From: Agrobacterium cavarae
GTDB lineage: Bacteria > Pseudomonadota > Alphaproteobacteria > Rhizobiales > Rhizobiaceae
Direction of reading: 5' to 3'
Assembly (NCBI RefSeq): GCF_004310285.1
Contig: NZ_SISF01000030.1
Span: forward strand, 310,001 to 374,000
Length of the DNA stretch: 64,000 bases
Made by a program: the position numbers and the translations under genes. The notes under the pieces are model-generated. The model worked only from the letters and a program-made list of their open reading frames with translations. It searched no databases and was not told the origin of the DNA. Position 1 is the first letter of the stretch, and each line of letters starts with the position of its first letter. This document shows, piece after piece, positions 7,905-16,933 of this stretch.

Positions 7905-9071
7905 ATGAGTTCTGCACCCGACAAGATCAATGTCCTGTGGTTCCTACCGACCCATGGCGACAGCCGCTATCTTGGCACCTCCCTCGGGGGTCGCCATGTC
8001 GATCTCGGCTATTTAAAGCAGGTGGCGCAGGCGGCCGATACGCTTGGTTATTACGGCGTCTTGATCCCGACGGGTCGAAGTTGCGAAGATAGCTGGGTGG
8101 TCGCTTCGGCGCTTGCGCCTTTGACCGAGCGGCTGCGCTATCTGATCGCAGTTCGTCCCGGCCTGCTGTCGCCGACCTTCGCGGCGCGGATGACGGCAAC
8201 GCTCGACCGGCTTTCGAACGGTCGGCTTCTGATCAATGTCGTCACTGGCGGAGATCCGATCGAAAACAAGGGCGATGGCATCCATGTTTCGCATGAGGGG
8301 CGGTACGAGGTGACGGAGGAGTTCCTGCACATCTACAAGGCGCTGCTGCGGGGCGAAACCGTCAACCACAAAGGCAAGCACTTCGACATCGAAGATGGCA
8401 AGGTTCTCTTCCCCTCTTATCAAAACCCGCATCCGCCGCTTTATTTCGGCGGTTCGTCGGGCGTCGGGCAACAGGTTGCGGCTCGCACGATCGACAAATA
8501 TCTGACCTGGGGCGAGCCTCCGGAAGATGTCGCCAAGAAGATCGCCGAGGTGAAGGCGCTCGCCGACGCCGAAGGGCGTGAGGTTAGTTTCGGCATCCGT
8601 CTGCATGTGATCGTACGCGAAACCAGCGAGGCGGCATGGAAGGCGGCCGACGAACTGATCCAGTATCTCGATGATGAAACGATTGCTTCTGCACAAAAGG
8701 TCTTCGAGCGGATGGATTCGGTCGGCCAGAGCCGGATGAGCAAGCTGCATGGCGGACGGCGCGACAAGCTCGAAGTCAGTCCCAATCTTTGGGCGGGCGT
8801 CGGGCTGGTGCGCGGCGGCGCAGGCACCGCGCTTGTCGGCAACCCCGACGAGGTCAAGGCTCGCATCGAGGAGTATCGCGAGCTCGGCATCGATACCTTC
8901 ATCATGTCCGGCTATCCACATCTCGAAGAGGCCTATCGCTTCGGCGAGCTTGTGCTGCCAAATCTGCCGCTCGCCCATCCGATTCGTCAGGCGGACACCG
9001 CGGTCAATACCGGTCCCTTCGGCGAGACGATCGCCGGCGATCACCGTCCGCGCCTGAAAGCCGTTCGTTAA
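7905..9071 (+). CDS. ssuD: FMNH2-dependent alkanesulfonate monooxygenase SsuD
   Basis: A 388-residue luciferase-fold enzyme that cleaves C-S bonds of alkanesulfonates to aldehyde and sulfite using reduced FMN and oxygen. It closely follows E. coli SsuD along its whole length: WFLPTHGD near the start, TGRSCEDSW with the active-site Cys (residue 60 here), [30 protein letters not shown] with the conserved Arg and His, and [21 protein letters not shown]. Length matches the family. It is followed 33 bp later by an FMN reductase that would supply FMNH2. No SsuABC transporter genes are in the operon. Expression under sulfate limitation is expected from the family; the upstream palindrome is the likely control site. 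Confidence 0.96.
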   Translation: MSSAPDKINVLWFLPTHGDSRYLGTSLGGRHVDLGYLKQVAQAADTLGYYGVLIPTGRSCEDSWVVASALAPLTERLRYLIAVRPGLLSPTFAARMTATLDRLSNGRLLINVVTGGDPIENKGDGIHVSHEGRYEVTEEFLHIYKALLRGETVNHKGKHFDIEDGKVLFPSYQNPHPPLYFGGSSGVGQQVAARTIDKYLTWGEPPEDVAKKIAEVKALADAEGREVSFGIRLHVIVRETSEAAWKAADELIQYLDDETIASAQKVFERMDSVGQSRMSKLHGGRRDKLEVSPNLWAGVGLVRGGAGTALVGNPDEVKARIEEYRELGIDTFIMSGYPHLEEAYRFGELVLPNLPLAHPIRQADTAVNTGPFGETIAGDHRPRLKAVR

Positions 9072-9104
9072 GGCGTCCCATCGACTATTGATCAGGAGAG
9101 ATCC

Positions 9105-9662
9105 ATGCCCCCTCGCATCGTCGGCATTGCCGGAAGCTTCAATCGCCCGTCGAAGACGCGCGCACTCGTGGAGCACGTCGCAGCCATTGCAGCCGACCGC
9201 TATGGTTTTTCCGCCAATATCCACGATTTGCAGGATGTCGGTCCGTCGCTCGGCACAGCGCTCTGGCGCAACGAACTCGACGAGCAGGCGAAGGGAGTGA
9301 TCGACGAGATCGTCCATGCCGATGCGTTAATCGTCGGCTCGCCGACATTCAAGGGCTCTTATCCCGGCCTCTTCAAGCATCTAATCGACCTGATCGAACC
9401 AAACGAGCTGCGAGGCAAGCCGATCATCATCACCGCGACCGGCGGCGGCGATCGTCATGCCCTGATGGTCGAGCATCAGCTGCGGCCGCTTTTCGGCTTC
9501 TTCACGGCGCATACGCTGCCGACTGCCGTCTATGCCTCCGACCGCGATTTTGTCGATTACCGTGTGAACTCTGAGCCGCTTGCCGCACGCATCGACGCCG
9601 TCATCGACGAGTTCTCTGCCTTCTTTCCTCCAGCGCGCGTCCGCCTTAAGGCTGCCCTGTGA
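9105..9662 (+). CDS. NAD(P)H-dependent FMN reductase, SsuE/MsuE type
   Basis: A 185-residue flavodoxin-fold reductase that provides FMNH2 to the adjacent SsuD. It has the N-terminal GIAGSFNRPSKTRALV flavin-phosphate loop, the GSPTFKGSYPGLFKHLIDL segment and the ATGGGDRHALMVEHQLRPLF region typical of SsuE/MsuE. AGGAGAG lies just before the ATG. Its stop overlaps the GTG of the next gene (GTGA). It is clearly paralogous to the reductase at 12126-12716, sharing EHQ-RPLFGFF and similar spacing throughout. Confidence 0.92.
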   Translation: MPPRIVGIAGSFNRPSKTRALVEHVAAIAADRYGFSANIHDLQDVGPSLGTALWRNELDEQAKGVIDEIVHADALIVGSPTFKGSYPGLFKHLIDLIEPNELRGKPIIITATGGGDRHALMVEHQLRPLFGFFTAHTLPTAVYASDRDFVDYRVNSEPLAARIDAVIDEFSAFFPPARVRLKAAL

Positions 9663-11092
9663 CATTGGCCGCTCGGACCCTGCAGGCTCAGCGCCGTCAG
9701 CGCGTCGCTATCCTCGGCGGCGGCTTTTCTGGAGCCGCGGTCGCGCTGCATCTCGCCGACGCAATTCCGGGGGGCAGCGTGGAAATCGTCGTCTTCGAGC
9801 CGCGCGCCGAACTGGGGCGCGGGCTCGCTTATGATAGCCTCGATCCGGCCCATCGGATCAATGTGCCGGCAGCGCGCATGAGTCTTTTTCCGGATCGGCC
9901 GTTGGATTTCGAGGATTGGCTTGCCGAACACGACGCGGTGGCCAATGATCCGGCTGCGCGTCGTCCTGACGGAAGCCTCTTTCCGCAGAGGCGCGTTTTC
10001 GGAACTTATGTCGCGAGCCGCCTGAAGCCGCATCTCGACGCAGGCCGTATCGTTCACCGCCGAACCATGGTCGCTGGCGTCCGGTGCTCGGGCGATGGCT
10101 GGATGATCACCGACGAGAATGGCGACGAAATGTGCGCCGATTTCGTCGTGATCGCCACGACACATCCCGCGCCGCAGCCGCCACGTCATCTGCAGGAGCG
10201 TCTTGCCGGCCATCCACGCTATGTCGCCGATCCGACGCTGCCGAACGCACTGGCGGCGATCCGTCCCGACGACCGGGTGCTGATCGTCGGCAATGGCCTG
10301 ACGGCTGCGGACGTGGTGGCCTCATTGGCTTTGACGGGCTATCGCGGTTCGATCTTCTCGCTGTCGCGTCGCGGCTTGCGGTCACGAGGACATGCGCCAG
10401 ATCCTCAGGAGCCGTTCGGTGATTTCGCAATCTCGCCGGCAAAGAGCGCTGCAGCGCTGCTTCATCATGTCCGCCGAACGCTTACGCAGGCTGAAACAGC
10501 CGGCATCGGCTGGCATGCGGTGCTTGATCAGGTTCGGGCGCAGGGGCGGACAATATGGCAGGCGCTTCCAATCGCCGAGCGGCGCAGGATCGTCCGGCAT
10601 TTGCGACCCTTTTGGGACGCACATCGTTTCCGTGTCGCGCCGCAGGTCGAGGATGTCCTTGATCGGGCGATCGCTGAAAACCGTTTGAAAATCCTCGCCG
10701 GCTCGATCGAAGAGGTGACCCGCGATGGCGACGATATTCTCGCGACCTTTAGGCCGCGCGGCTGCGCTCCTCAAACGGCGCGGTTCGACGCCGTCGTCGT
10801 CACCACCGGGCCGGCACATGGTGCGATTCTGAACAGCCAGCCCTGGCTCATTCAACTGGCGCGCGACGGCTGGCTGACGGCCGATCCCGCCGGTCTCGGC
10901 ATCGCGTGCAACGAGCAATCGGAAGCGCTGGGCCGAGGTCGCGCAGCTGAAGCTACGCTTCTCATCGCCGGGCCTCTGGCGCGCGGGACCTTCGGCGAAC
11001 TGATGGGATTACCCCAAGTCTCCGAGCACGCGGTCTTCGTAGCGGGACAACTGCAATCGAAGCTCGTCGCGCACCAGATTTGCAAGCTCTGA
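9659..11092 (+). CDS. FAD/NAD(P)-binding oxidoreductase (NAD_binding_9 type)
   Basis: A 477-residue protein with an N-terminal Rossmann FAD-binding motif (VAILGGGFSGAAVALHL), GRGLAYD, HRINVPAARMS and a second dinucleotide site (VLIVGNGLTAADVVASL near residue 205), as in FAD-NAD(P)-binding proteins of the NAD_binding_9/YdhS-like group. Its substrate is not known. The GTG start overlaps the FMN reductase stop, so translation is coupled and a role in organosulfur use is likely: perhaps oxidation of a downstream product or flavin supply. There is no signal peptide. It ends the operon; no clear terminator follows. Confidence 0.85.
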   Translation: MTLAARTLQAQRRQRVAILGGGFSGAAVALHLADAIPGGSVEIVVFEPRAELGRGLAYDSLDPAHRINVPAARMSLFPDRPLDFEDWLAEHDAVANDPAARRPDGSLFPQRRVFGTYVASRLKPHLDAGRIVHRRTMVAGVRCSGDGWMITDENGDEMCADFVVIATTHPAPQPPRHLQERLAGHPRYVADPTLPNALAAIRPDDRVLIVGNGLTAADVVASLALTGYRGSIFSLSRRGLRSRGHAPDPQEPFGDFAISPAKSAAALLHHVRRTLTQAETAGIGWHAVLDQVRAQGRTIWQALPIAERRRIVRHLRPFWDAHRFRVAPQVEDVLDRAIAENRLKILAGSIEEVTRDGDDILATFRPRGCAPQTARFDAVVVTTGPAHGAILNSQPWLIQLARDGWLTADPAGLGIACNEQSEALGRGRAAEATLLIAGPLARGTFGELMGLPQVSEHAVFVAGQLQSKLVAHQICKL

Positions 11093-12076
11093 AGCAGGTC
11101 GCGCAAGAGGGCTCACGGGTTGCGAGAAGAAAACACTCTAGCACCGCGCAGCAAATCGCGTGAGATTTGCACGAGGTGCGGAAAACACTTTTCGATGTCT
11201 ACAGAGCCCATCAGCTACACTGGGTCAATTGACGCCTGGAGCTGCCCATGGACCGAGCCAAAACCATCATGACATCCCAGCATTATGTCGACATCCCTCG
11301 ACCGCAGCTAAACGGTGCTTCCTCGACTGACACCATGGTCCGTTCGCGCTGTTTTTGAATGCAGCCCACACCTACAAAGACGGTTGGGGGATCCGCGAAA
11401 ATTGTCTCGGCCCCATTAGCGAAGCCCCGTCTCCCGCGTCGCGACCGCTCACGGGCTCGGCAAAAGGCCTGCCAAATGCCCTAGCGGTAATATCGAAGGC
11501 CACCTGGGAGATCACCTTTTCCGTGTGACGTTCGAGTGATAGCCAGACGGCAGAAGGACCTGGCGTTATGCGGACGGGCTCGCCGGAAGCGACGTCGTCA
11601 GCTTTAACCTTTTAGCCCGCAGACGAGTGCTAAAACCCTGCGAAGTTCCCGCCGCAAAGTCATTGACCGTCGCTCTCGGCTTTTACACTACCACCCAATC
11701 CACTCCCTCTCGCGTGTGATCCCGCTGAGAACGACTGTGGTGTAATGCTACGATGCACTGGGATCGGTCGTGAGTAAGCCACATCGAGATCTATGGTGGT
11801 CACCCCATCCATCACCTTTCGCGGGTCTATCGCGGCAAATGATGCCGACGACGTCGATCGGTGGCTTCACCCCATCCTGTCAAACCATCCATGAGCTGCG
11901 ACCACCTTCGACCTTGCTGGCCGCGTCGGTTCGGCAAAACCGATAATCGCAAAGATGCAGCGGTGCGCGAGGTCAGCCAGTGGCTTTCCGATTCTGAAGA
12001 AATGGGCGCTGCGTCGCTTCCCGGCTGAACGAGATTGCATTCTCCAAACGGTACCCACATTGGAACATCGATCTTT
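11093..12076. other. Long intergenic region, no intact gene
   Basis: Almost 1 kb separates the two organosulfur operons. Frames are short and interrupted on both strands, base composition resembles degraded coding DNA, and I recognise no transposase, regulator or RNA. It may be the remains of a lost gene, perhaps a regulator or transporter, but nothing identifies it. Confidence 0.45.
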
Positions 12077-12098
12077 GATAATCTATAAAAATAATAGA
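12077..12098 (+). promoter_or_regulatory. Promoter -10-like box and palindromic operator of sfn operon
   Basis: GATAAT (12077-12082) overlaps the first base of a near-perfect palindrome, TCTATAA-AAA-TAATAGA (12082-12098; one mismatch in 7). Size, spacing, left arm and position relative to the -10-like box match the ssuD element at 7792-7808. It lies 27 bp before the first gene of the operon. Confidence 0.62.
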
Positions 12099-12125
12099 AA
12101 TTATAAAGAAGAAAGGAAGCGAGCC

Positions 12126-12716
12126 ATGAACGTACTGGGCATAAGCGGCAGCGTGAAACAACCGTCCCGCACGGCGCGCATCGTATCGGATGTTCTCGCC
12201 TCTATCGAGACACGAACAGGCCTATCTGCGGAGACGATTGATCTGGCCGTGGCGGCGCCAATCCTGTTCAGGGCACTTCGCGCTGATCAACTGGATGAGG
12301 CAGGCCGCAGGATTATCGACACGGTGGAAGGTGCTGATGTGCTTGTCGTTGGTTCGCCCGTCTACCGGGCATCCTACACCGGCGCGTTGAAGCATCTCTT
12401 CGATCTCGTCGATTTTCGTGCACTCCAGGGCAAGCGGGTGGTCCTTGCGGCAACCGGTGGTACGCCGTTGCATGGCCTCATGCTGGAGCATCAGTTCCGG
12501 CCGCTATTCGGCTTCTTTGGCGCCGTTACCGTGCCAACGACGATCTATGCCGTTGAGGCAGACTTCACCGACTACACGCTTTCGAACCCGGCCGTCGAAG
12601 CACGTATCGAGCGTGCCGTCGCAGAATTGTTCGACCTTTTGCCGGCCGCGGCCGTCGCTGCCAACAATCATCATCAGGCCCCGCGTGCCGTTTTGCGCGA
12701 AGCGGTCGTCAACTGA
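12126..12716 (+). CDS. msuE: NAD(P)H-dependent FMN reductase, MsuE type
   Basis: A 196-residue FMN reductase that would supply FMNH2 to SfnG encoded next. It has the N-terminal GISGSVKQPSRTARIV phosphate loop, VGSPVYRASYTGALKHLFDL and ATGGTPLHGLMLEHQFRPLF. The open frame reaches back to 11955, but homology starts at MNVLG, where GAAAGGAAG precedes the ATG. It is the first gene after the palindromic operator. MsuE-SfnG pairing is known from Pseudomonas organosulfur pathways. The specific symbol is by context and similarity to the MsuE/SsuE group. Confidence 0.9.
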   Translation: MNVLGISGSVKQPSRTARIVSDVLASIETRTGLSAETIDLAVAAPILFRALRADQLDEAGRRIIDTVEGADVLVVGSPVYRASYTGALKHLFDLVDFRALQGKRVVLAATGGTPLHGLMLEHQFRPLFGFFGAVTVPTTIYAVEADFTDYTLSNPAVEARIERAVAELFDLLPAAAVAANNHHQAPRAVLREAVVN

Positions 12717-12738
12717 CATCGGGAAAGAGGAGATTTAC

Positions 12739-13842
12739 ATGACTGACCACCACGCCGAGCCGGTGAAATTTGCCTATTGGGTGCCGAATGTGTCTGGCGG
12801 ACTCGTCATCTCGAATATCGAGCAGCGTACCAGCTGGACCATCGATTACAACCGCAAGCTCGCGCAGATCGCTGAAGCAAGCGGCTTCGATTACGCGTTG
12901 AGTCAGATACGCTTCACTGCAGGCTACGGCGCGGAGTTCCAGCATGAATCCGTGTCCTTCAGCCATGCTCTTCTAGAATCCACGACGACGCTGAAGGTTA
13001 TTGCCGCCATCCTGCCTGGCCCATGGAATCCGGCGCTCGCCGCCAAGCAGATCGCCACGATCAATCACCTTACCAACGGTCGTGTCGCGGTGAACATCGT
13101 GAGCGGCTGGTTCCGTGGAGAGTTCCACGCGATCGGCGAACCGTGGTTCGATCACGACGAGCGATACCGTCGTTCGGAAGAGTTCATCCGGGCGCTGCGT
13201 GGTATCTGGACGGAAGACAATTTCACCTTCCGGGGCGATTTCTACCGCTTCAACAATTACTCGTTGAAGCCGAAGCCGATCGATCCGCAGCCCGAAATCT
13301 TCCAGGGCGGGTCCTCCCGCGCGGCCCGCGACATGGCGGCCCGCGTGTCCGACTGGTACTTCACCAATGGCAACACGCCGGAGGAAATCGCCAAGCAGGT
13401 CGAGGATATCCGGGTCAAGGCCAAGGAAAACAACCACTCGGTCAAAGTTGGCGTGAATGCCTTCGCGATCGTGCGCGAGACCGAGGAAGAGGCTAAGGCC
13501 GTGCTCGCCGAGATCATCGAAAAGGCCAATCCGGAAGCGGTCAACGCTTTCGGCCATGAGGTGAAAAACGCCGGCAAGTCTTCCCCCGAAGGCGAGGGCA
13601 ACTGGGCAAAGTCCAGTTTCGAGGACCTCGTCCAATACAATGATGGCTTCCGCTCCAATCTTATCGGGACCCCACGGCAGGTGGCCGAGCGCATCGTGAA
13701 CCTGAAGCGCGCCGGCGCCGACCTCATCCTTCTGGGCTTCCTGCATTTCCAGGAAGAGGTCGAATATTTCGGCAAGCACGTCATACCGCTCGTACGCGAG
13801 CTGGAAGAGGCGGAAGCAGGCGCGGCAATCGCCGCCGAGTAA
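12739..13842 (+). CDS. sfnG: FMNH2-dependent dimethylsulfone monooxygenase SfnG
   Basis: A 367-residue luciferase-like monooxygenase that converts dimethylsulfone to methanesulfinate. It matches pseudomonad SfnG along its length: FAYWVPNVSGGLV, IDYNRKLAQIAEASGF, IRFTAGYGAEFQHESV, VAVNIVSGWFRGEFHAIGE, FQGGSSRAARDMAARVSD and a C-terminal GFLHFQEEVEYFG. GAGGAG precedes the ATG at 12739; the longer open frame upstream overlaps the reductase gene and is not used. In Pseudomonas sfnG is under sigma-54/SfnR control, but no sigma-54 promoter was seen here. Methanesulfinate would need further oxidation, possibly to methanesulfonate and then cleavage by the SsuD system nearby. Confidence 0.95.
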   Translation: MTDHHAEPVKFAYWVPNVSGGLVISNIEQRTSWTIDYNRKLAQIAEASGFDYALSQIRFTAGYGAEFQHESVSFSHALLESTTTLKVIAAILPGPWNPALAAKQIATINHLTNGRVAVNIVSGWFRGEFHAIGEPWFDHDERYRRSEEFIRALRGIWTEDNFTFRGDFYRFNNYSLKPKPIDPQPEIFQGGSSRAARDMAARVSDWYFTNGNTPEEIAKQVEDIRVKAKENNHSVKVGVNAFAIVRETEEEAKAVLAEIIEKANPEAVNAFGHEVKNAGKSSPEGEGNWAKSSFEDLVQYNDGFRSNLIGTPRQVAERIVNLKRAGADLILLGFLHFQEEVEYFGKHVIPLVRELEEAEAGAAIAAE

Positions 13843-13938
13843 GTCTTGCAAATCTGAGGGGCCGCGGCTTCGGCTGCTGCCCGCAACGCGGGCGTGATGG
13901 CGTCCGCGATCGACAACCTGTGCCCGTTTGGGCGAAGT

Positions 13939-14868
13939 ATGGATCGAACGATGTCGGGATCGAATTTTCTGTTTGCAAGTCTCGGCGCCGAGGTGGCCGT
14001 GCCGACGGACATTCGTGAACACATCGCGCTTCATCGCGAGCGCGTCGAACACGGCCGTAGCGCGCCGCTTCCGGCTCAAGGGCTTGCGCTACAGCTTCGT
14101 GGTATCGACCTTTCCTTCGGAGGGGTCGTTGCTCTGCAGGATGTCGACCTTGCCGTGCGGCATGGCGAAATTCGGGCCATCATCGGCCCGAACGGCGCTG
14201 GCAAGAGTTCGCTGATCAACGTCATTTCCGGCATCTATCGCCCGGATCGCGGCCATGTCGCGATCGAGGGAACAGCCTATCGAACCGTGCCGACACAAAA
14301 GCTCGCCCGACTCGGCGTGGCGCGGACGTTCCAGAATCTCGCCCTGTTCAAAGGTCTCAGTGTTCTCGACAACGTCGCGACCGGACGGGCCTATGTCGGG
14401 CGGGCGAATTTCCTCAGCCAGATTGCAGGTCTAGCGCGTGCGCGTCGGGAACAGGCCGATGCCCGTGAGCGGGCGCAACGCATCATCGATTTCCTGCACC
14501 TGACCGCTTACGTCGACCGGCTTGCCGGCACGCTGCCCTATGGCCTGCAAAAGCGGGTCGAGCTTGCACGCGCCCTTGCCGCCGAGCCGCGCATCCTGTT
14601 GCTCGACGAGCCCATGGCCGGCATGACGGCAACGGAGAAAAACGAACTTGCCGCATATGTGCGGCTTGCGCGCGACGAATACGCAATCACCGTTGTCCTG
14701 ATCGAGCATGACATCGGCGTGGTGATGGGGCTTTCCGACCGGATCGCGGTGCTCGACTACGGGCGCAAGATTGCCGACGGCACGCCTTCGGAGATTGCCA
14801 GCGATCAGCGCGTCATCGATGCCTATCTCGGTGTTGTGCCGGAAAATGAAGACGGGGAGGGTATATGA
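13939..14868 (+). CDS. Liv-type ABC transporter ATPase (LivG-like)
   Basis: An ATPase of a hydrophobic-amino-acid-type (HAAT) importer. The ABC core starts about 35-40 residues in (LRGIDLSFGGVVALQDVDL), with Walker A GPNGAGKSS, a LivG-style signature LPYGLQKRVELARAL, Walker B ILLLDEPMAGM and the switch His in IEHD. The N-terminal extension of about 40 residues before the core is not typical. Start is uncertain: GTG 13894, ATG 13897, ATG 13939 and ATG 13951 are all in frame and none has a strong ribosome binding site. It overlaps the permease gene by ATGA. Its place after sfnG suggests the importer carries an organosulfur compound rather than amino acids. Confidence 0.88.
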   Translation: MDRTMSGSNFLFASLGAEVAVPTDIREHIALHRERVEHGRSAPLPAQGLALQLRGIDLSFGGVVALQDVDLAVRHGEIRAIIGPNGAGKSSLINVISGIYRPDRGHVAIEGTAYRTVPTQKLARLGVARTFQNLALFKGLSVLDNVATGRAYVGRANFLSQIAGLARARREQADARERAQRIIDFLHLTAYVDRLAGTLPYGLQKRVELARALAAEPRILLLDEPMAGMTATEKNELAAYVRLARDEYAITVVLIEHDIGVVMGLSDRIAVLDYGRKIADGTPSEIASDQRVIDAYLGVVPENEDGEGI

Positions 14869-15764
14869 TGGCCGAGTTTGATTGGTTGTTCTTTACCGAG
14901 GTTCTGGTCGGCGGGTTGCTTTCCGGGGTCATGTATTCGCTCGTCGCAATCGGTTTCGTGCTGATCTACAAGACATCGGGTGTCTTGAACTTTTCGCAGG
15001 GCGCGCTTCTCCTGTTTGCGGCGCTGACATTCGTGAGCCTAGTTGAGCGTGGCGTGCCGTTCGCGGTAGCCTTTGTCATCACCTTTGCAATCATGGTGGT
15101 CCTCGGCATCACGATTGAGCGCGCGGTGCTTCGTCCACTCACGAACAAGCCGCCGATCACGCTGTTCATGGCAACGCTCGGCCTGTCTTATATTATCGAA
15201 GGAGCGGCCCAGCTTCTCTGGGGCACGCAGGTTCATGGGCTTGATCTTGGTATCGAGGACATTCCCTTCGACGTGGGCGGCGTCTTCATCAGCCAGTTCG
15301 ATATTTTCGCCGCTCTCGTCGCGGCCGGCATGGTGGCGATCCTGTCGGCCTTCTTCCGCTACACCCGCATTGGCCTCGGCTTTCGTGCTGTCGCAGATGA
15401 CCAGTTCGCGGCGCTGGCCGTCGGTCTCAAGCTGCCCTGGATTTGGGCGAGCGTCTGGGCGGCGGCAGGCCTTGTTGCTCTGGTCGCCGGGCTGCTCTGG
15501 GGCGCGCGGCTCGGGGTGCAATTCTCGCTGTCGCTGGTGGTGCTCAAAGCGTTGCCGGTGCTCGTTCTCGGCGGCTTCGATTCTATTGTCGGAGCGATCA
15601 TCGGAGGCTTGGTCATCGGCGCTTCTGAAAAGCTCGCCGAGGTCTATATCGGCGAGTATTTCGGCGGCGGTATCGAGGGCTGGTTCGCCTATGTTGTCGC
15701 GCTCGCTTTCCTGCTGATCCGCCCATCCGGCCTGTTCGGTCAAAAGCTCGTGGAAAGGGTCTGA
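14865..15764 (+). CDS. Liv-type ABC transporter permease (LivH-like)
   Basis: A 299-residue inner-membrane permease of the HAAT family with about eight hydrophobic helices. It begins with the LivH-typical GLLSGVMYSLVAIGFVLIYKTSGVLNF region and contains GFRAVADDQFAALAVGL, the cytoplasmic loop that contacts the ATPase, and LGGFDSIVGAIIGG. GGGGAGGG precedes two adjacent ATG codons (14865 and 14868); the first overlaps the ATPase stop. It pairs with the LivM-like permease downstream. Confidence 0.93.
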   Translation: MMAEFDWLFFTEVLVGGLLSGVMYSLVAIGFVLIYKTSGVLNFSQGALLLFAALTFVSLVERGVPFAVAFVITFAIMVVLGITIERAVLRPLTNKPPITLFMATLGLSYIIEGAAQLLWGTQVHGLDLGIEDIPFDVGGVFISQFDIFAALVAAGMVAILSAFFRYTRIGLGFRAVADDQFAALAVGLKLPWIWASVWAAAGLVALVAGLLWGARLGVQFSLSLVVLKALPVLVLGGFDSIVGAIIGGLVIGASEKLAEVYIGEYFGGGIEGWFAYVVALAFLLIRPSGLFGQKLVERV

Positions 15765-15765
15765 T

Positions 15766-16806
15766 ATGTCCGCCGTTACAGCTGATCTCTCGCCGACGTT
15801 TTCCCTGCCGCGCCATGCCGGCACAGCCGCGGTGCTCGCCATTGCTTATCTCGTCGTTCCGTTCATCGGCACCAGCTACCTCTTCGAGGCGATCCTTTTG
15901 CCGTTTCTTGCGCTCAGTCTTGCCGGGGTCGGTCTTAACCTTTTGACTGGCTATGCGGGTCAGGTGTCGCTTGGTTCGGCTGCATTCATGGCCGTCGGTG
16001 CCTTCGCCGCCTATAATTTCAATCTGCGGGTCGATGGGTTGCCGCTTGTCGGTTCGATTGTGCTCGGTGGTCTTTCCGCAGCAGCCATTGGGATCTTCTT
16101 TGGCTTGCCGAGCCTGCGACTGCGTGGTTTCTACCTCGCAGTTTCTACTCTCGCGGCGCAGTTCTTCGTGCAATGGGCGCTAACGAAATTCAGCTGGTTT
16201 TCGAACGACTCCGCATCCGGCGTGATCGATGCGCCGGCGCTTTCGCTGGCCGGGGTTTCCTTCGAAGGGCCGGTCGGGCGTTATCTCTTCGCGCTGACCA
16301 TCGTCGCAGTCCTCACCTTCCTAGCGTACCGCCTCGTGTCGTCGCAGACCGGTCGCAACTTCATCGCCGTGCGCGACAACGAGACCGCCGCGCGCATCAT
16401 CGGCATTCCGGTGCTTCGCACCAAGCTGCTCGCCTTTGCGATCTCATCCTTCATCATCGGCGTTGCCGGGGTAATTTGGGCCTTTGCATACCTGCGAACG
16501 GTGGAGCCAGCCGGCTTCAATCTCGACCGTTCGTTTCAGATACTCTTCATCGTCATCATCGGCGGGCTTGCCTCGATCCGGGGCGCCTTCTTCGGTGCGG
16601 CTTTGATCGTTGTCTTCCCGCTCGTCCTCTCACGGCTTGGCTCTTTGCTGTTGGGCGATGTCTTTAATTCCGGCGTGCTCGATATGACGCAGCGAATTGT
16701 TCTCGGCACCTTGATCATTCTCTTTCTGATCCTGGAACCTGACGGCGTCGTGTCATTGTGGGACCGCTTGAGGTCACGCGTGACGGCCGCCGTCAGCCGG
16801 GCATAG
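15766..16806 (+). CDS. Liv-type ABC transporter permease (LivM-like)
   Basis: A 346-residue permease with about ten hydrophobic segments. LivM-family marks include LNLLTGYAGQVSLGSAAFM near residue 60, GLPSLRLRGFYLAVSTLA, the ATPase-contact loop GRNFIAVRDNETAARIIG and GGLASIRGAFFGA. It begins one base after the LivH-like stop, so the two are co-translated. The substrate is inferred from operon context only. Confidence 0.93.
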   Translation: MSAVTADLSPTFSLPRHAGTAAVLAIAYLVVPFIGTSYLFEAILLPFLALSLAGVGLNLLTGYAGQVSLGSAAFMAVGAFAAYNFNLRVDGLPLVGSIVLGGLSAAAIGIFFGLPSLRLRGFYLAVSTLAAQFFVQWALTKFSWFSNDSASGVIDAPALSLAGVSFEGPVGRYLFALTIVAVLTFLAYRLVSSQTGRNFIAVRDNETAARIIGIPVLRTKLLAFAISSFIIGVAGVIWAFAYLRTVEPAGFNLDRSFQILFIVIIGGLASIRGAFFGAALIVVFPLVLSRLGSLLLGDVFNSGVLDMTQRIVLGTLIILFLILEPDGVVSLWDRLRSRVTAAVSRA

Positions 16807-16933
16807 GCCACGCGAAGACCCGCACCGAGGGCGGGGGGCTTCCAACACGAAAACCCAAACAAGAAACGCGCATGAATTCCTGAAATCAGACCGGATGGCA
16901 GAGCGCCAGCCGACAGACGGAGTGTGTCCAGAT

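Noticed and set aside
8013..9317. 434-codon minus-strand frame
   Set aside because: Antisense shadow of ssuD and the start of the FMN reductase gene; no recognisable domain.
12000..12125. Sigma-54 promoter before the sfn operon, as in Pseudomonas
   Set aside because: No TGGCAC-N5-TTGCA-like element was found; the AT-rich palindrome with a -10-like box fits better.
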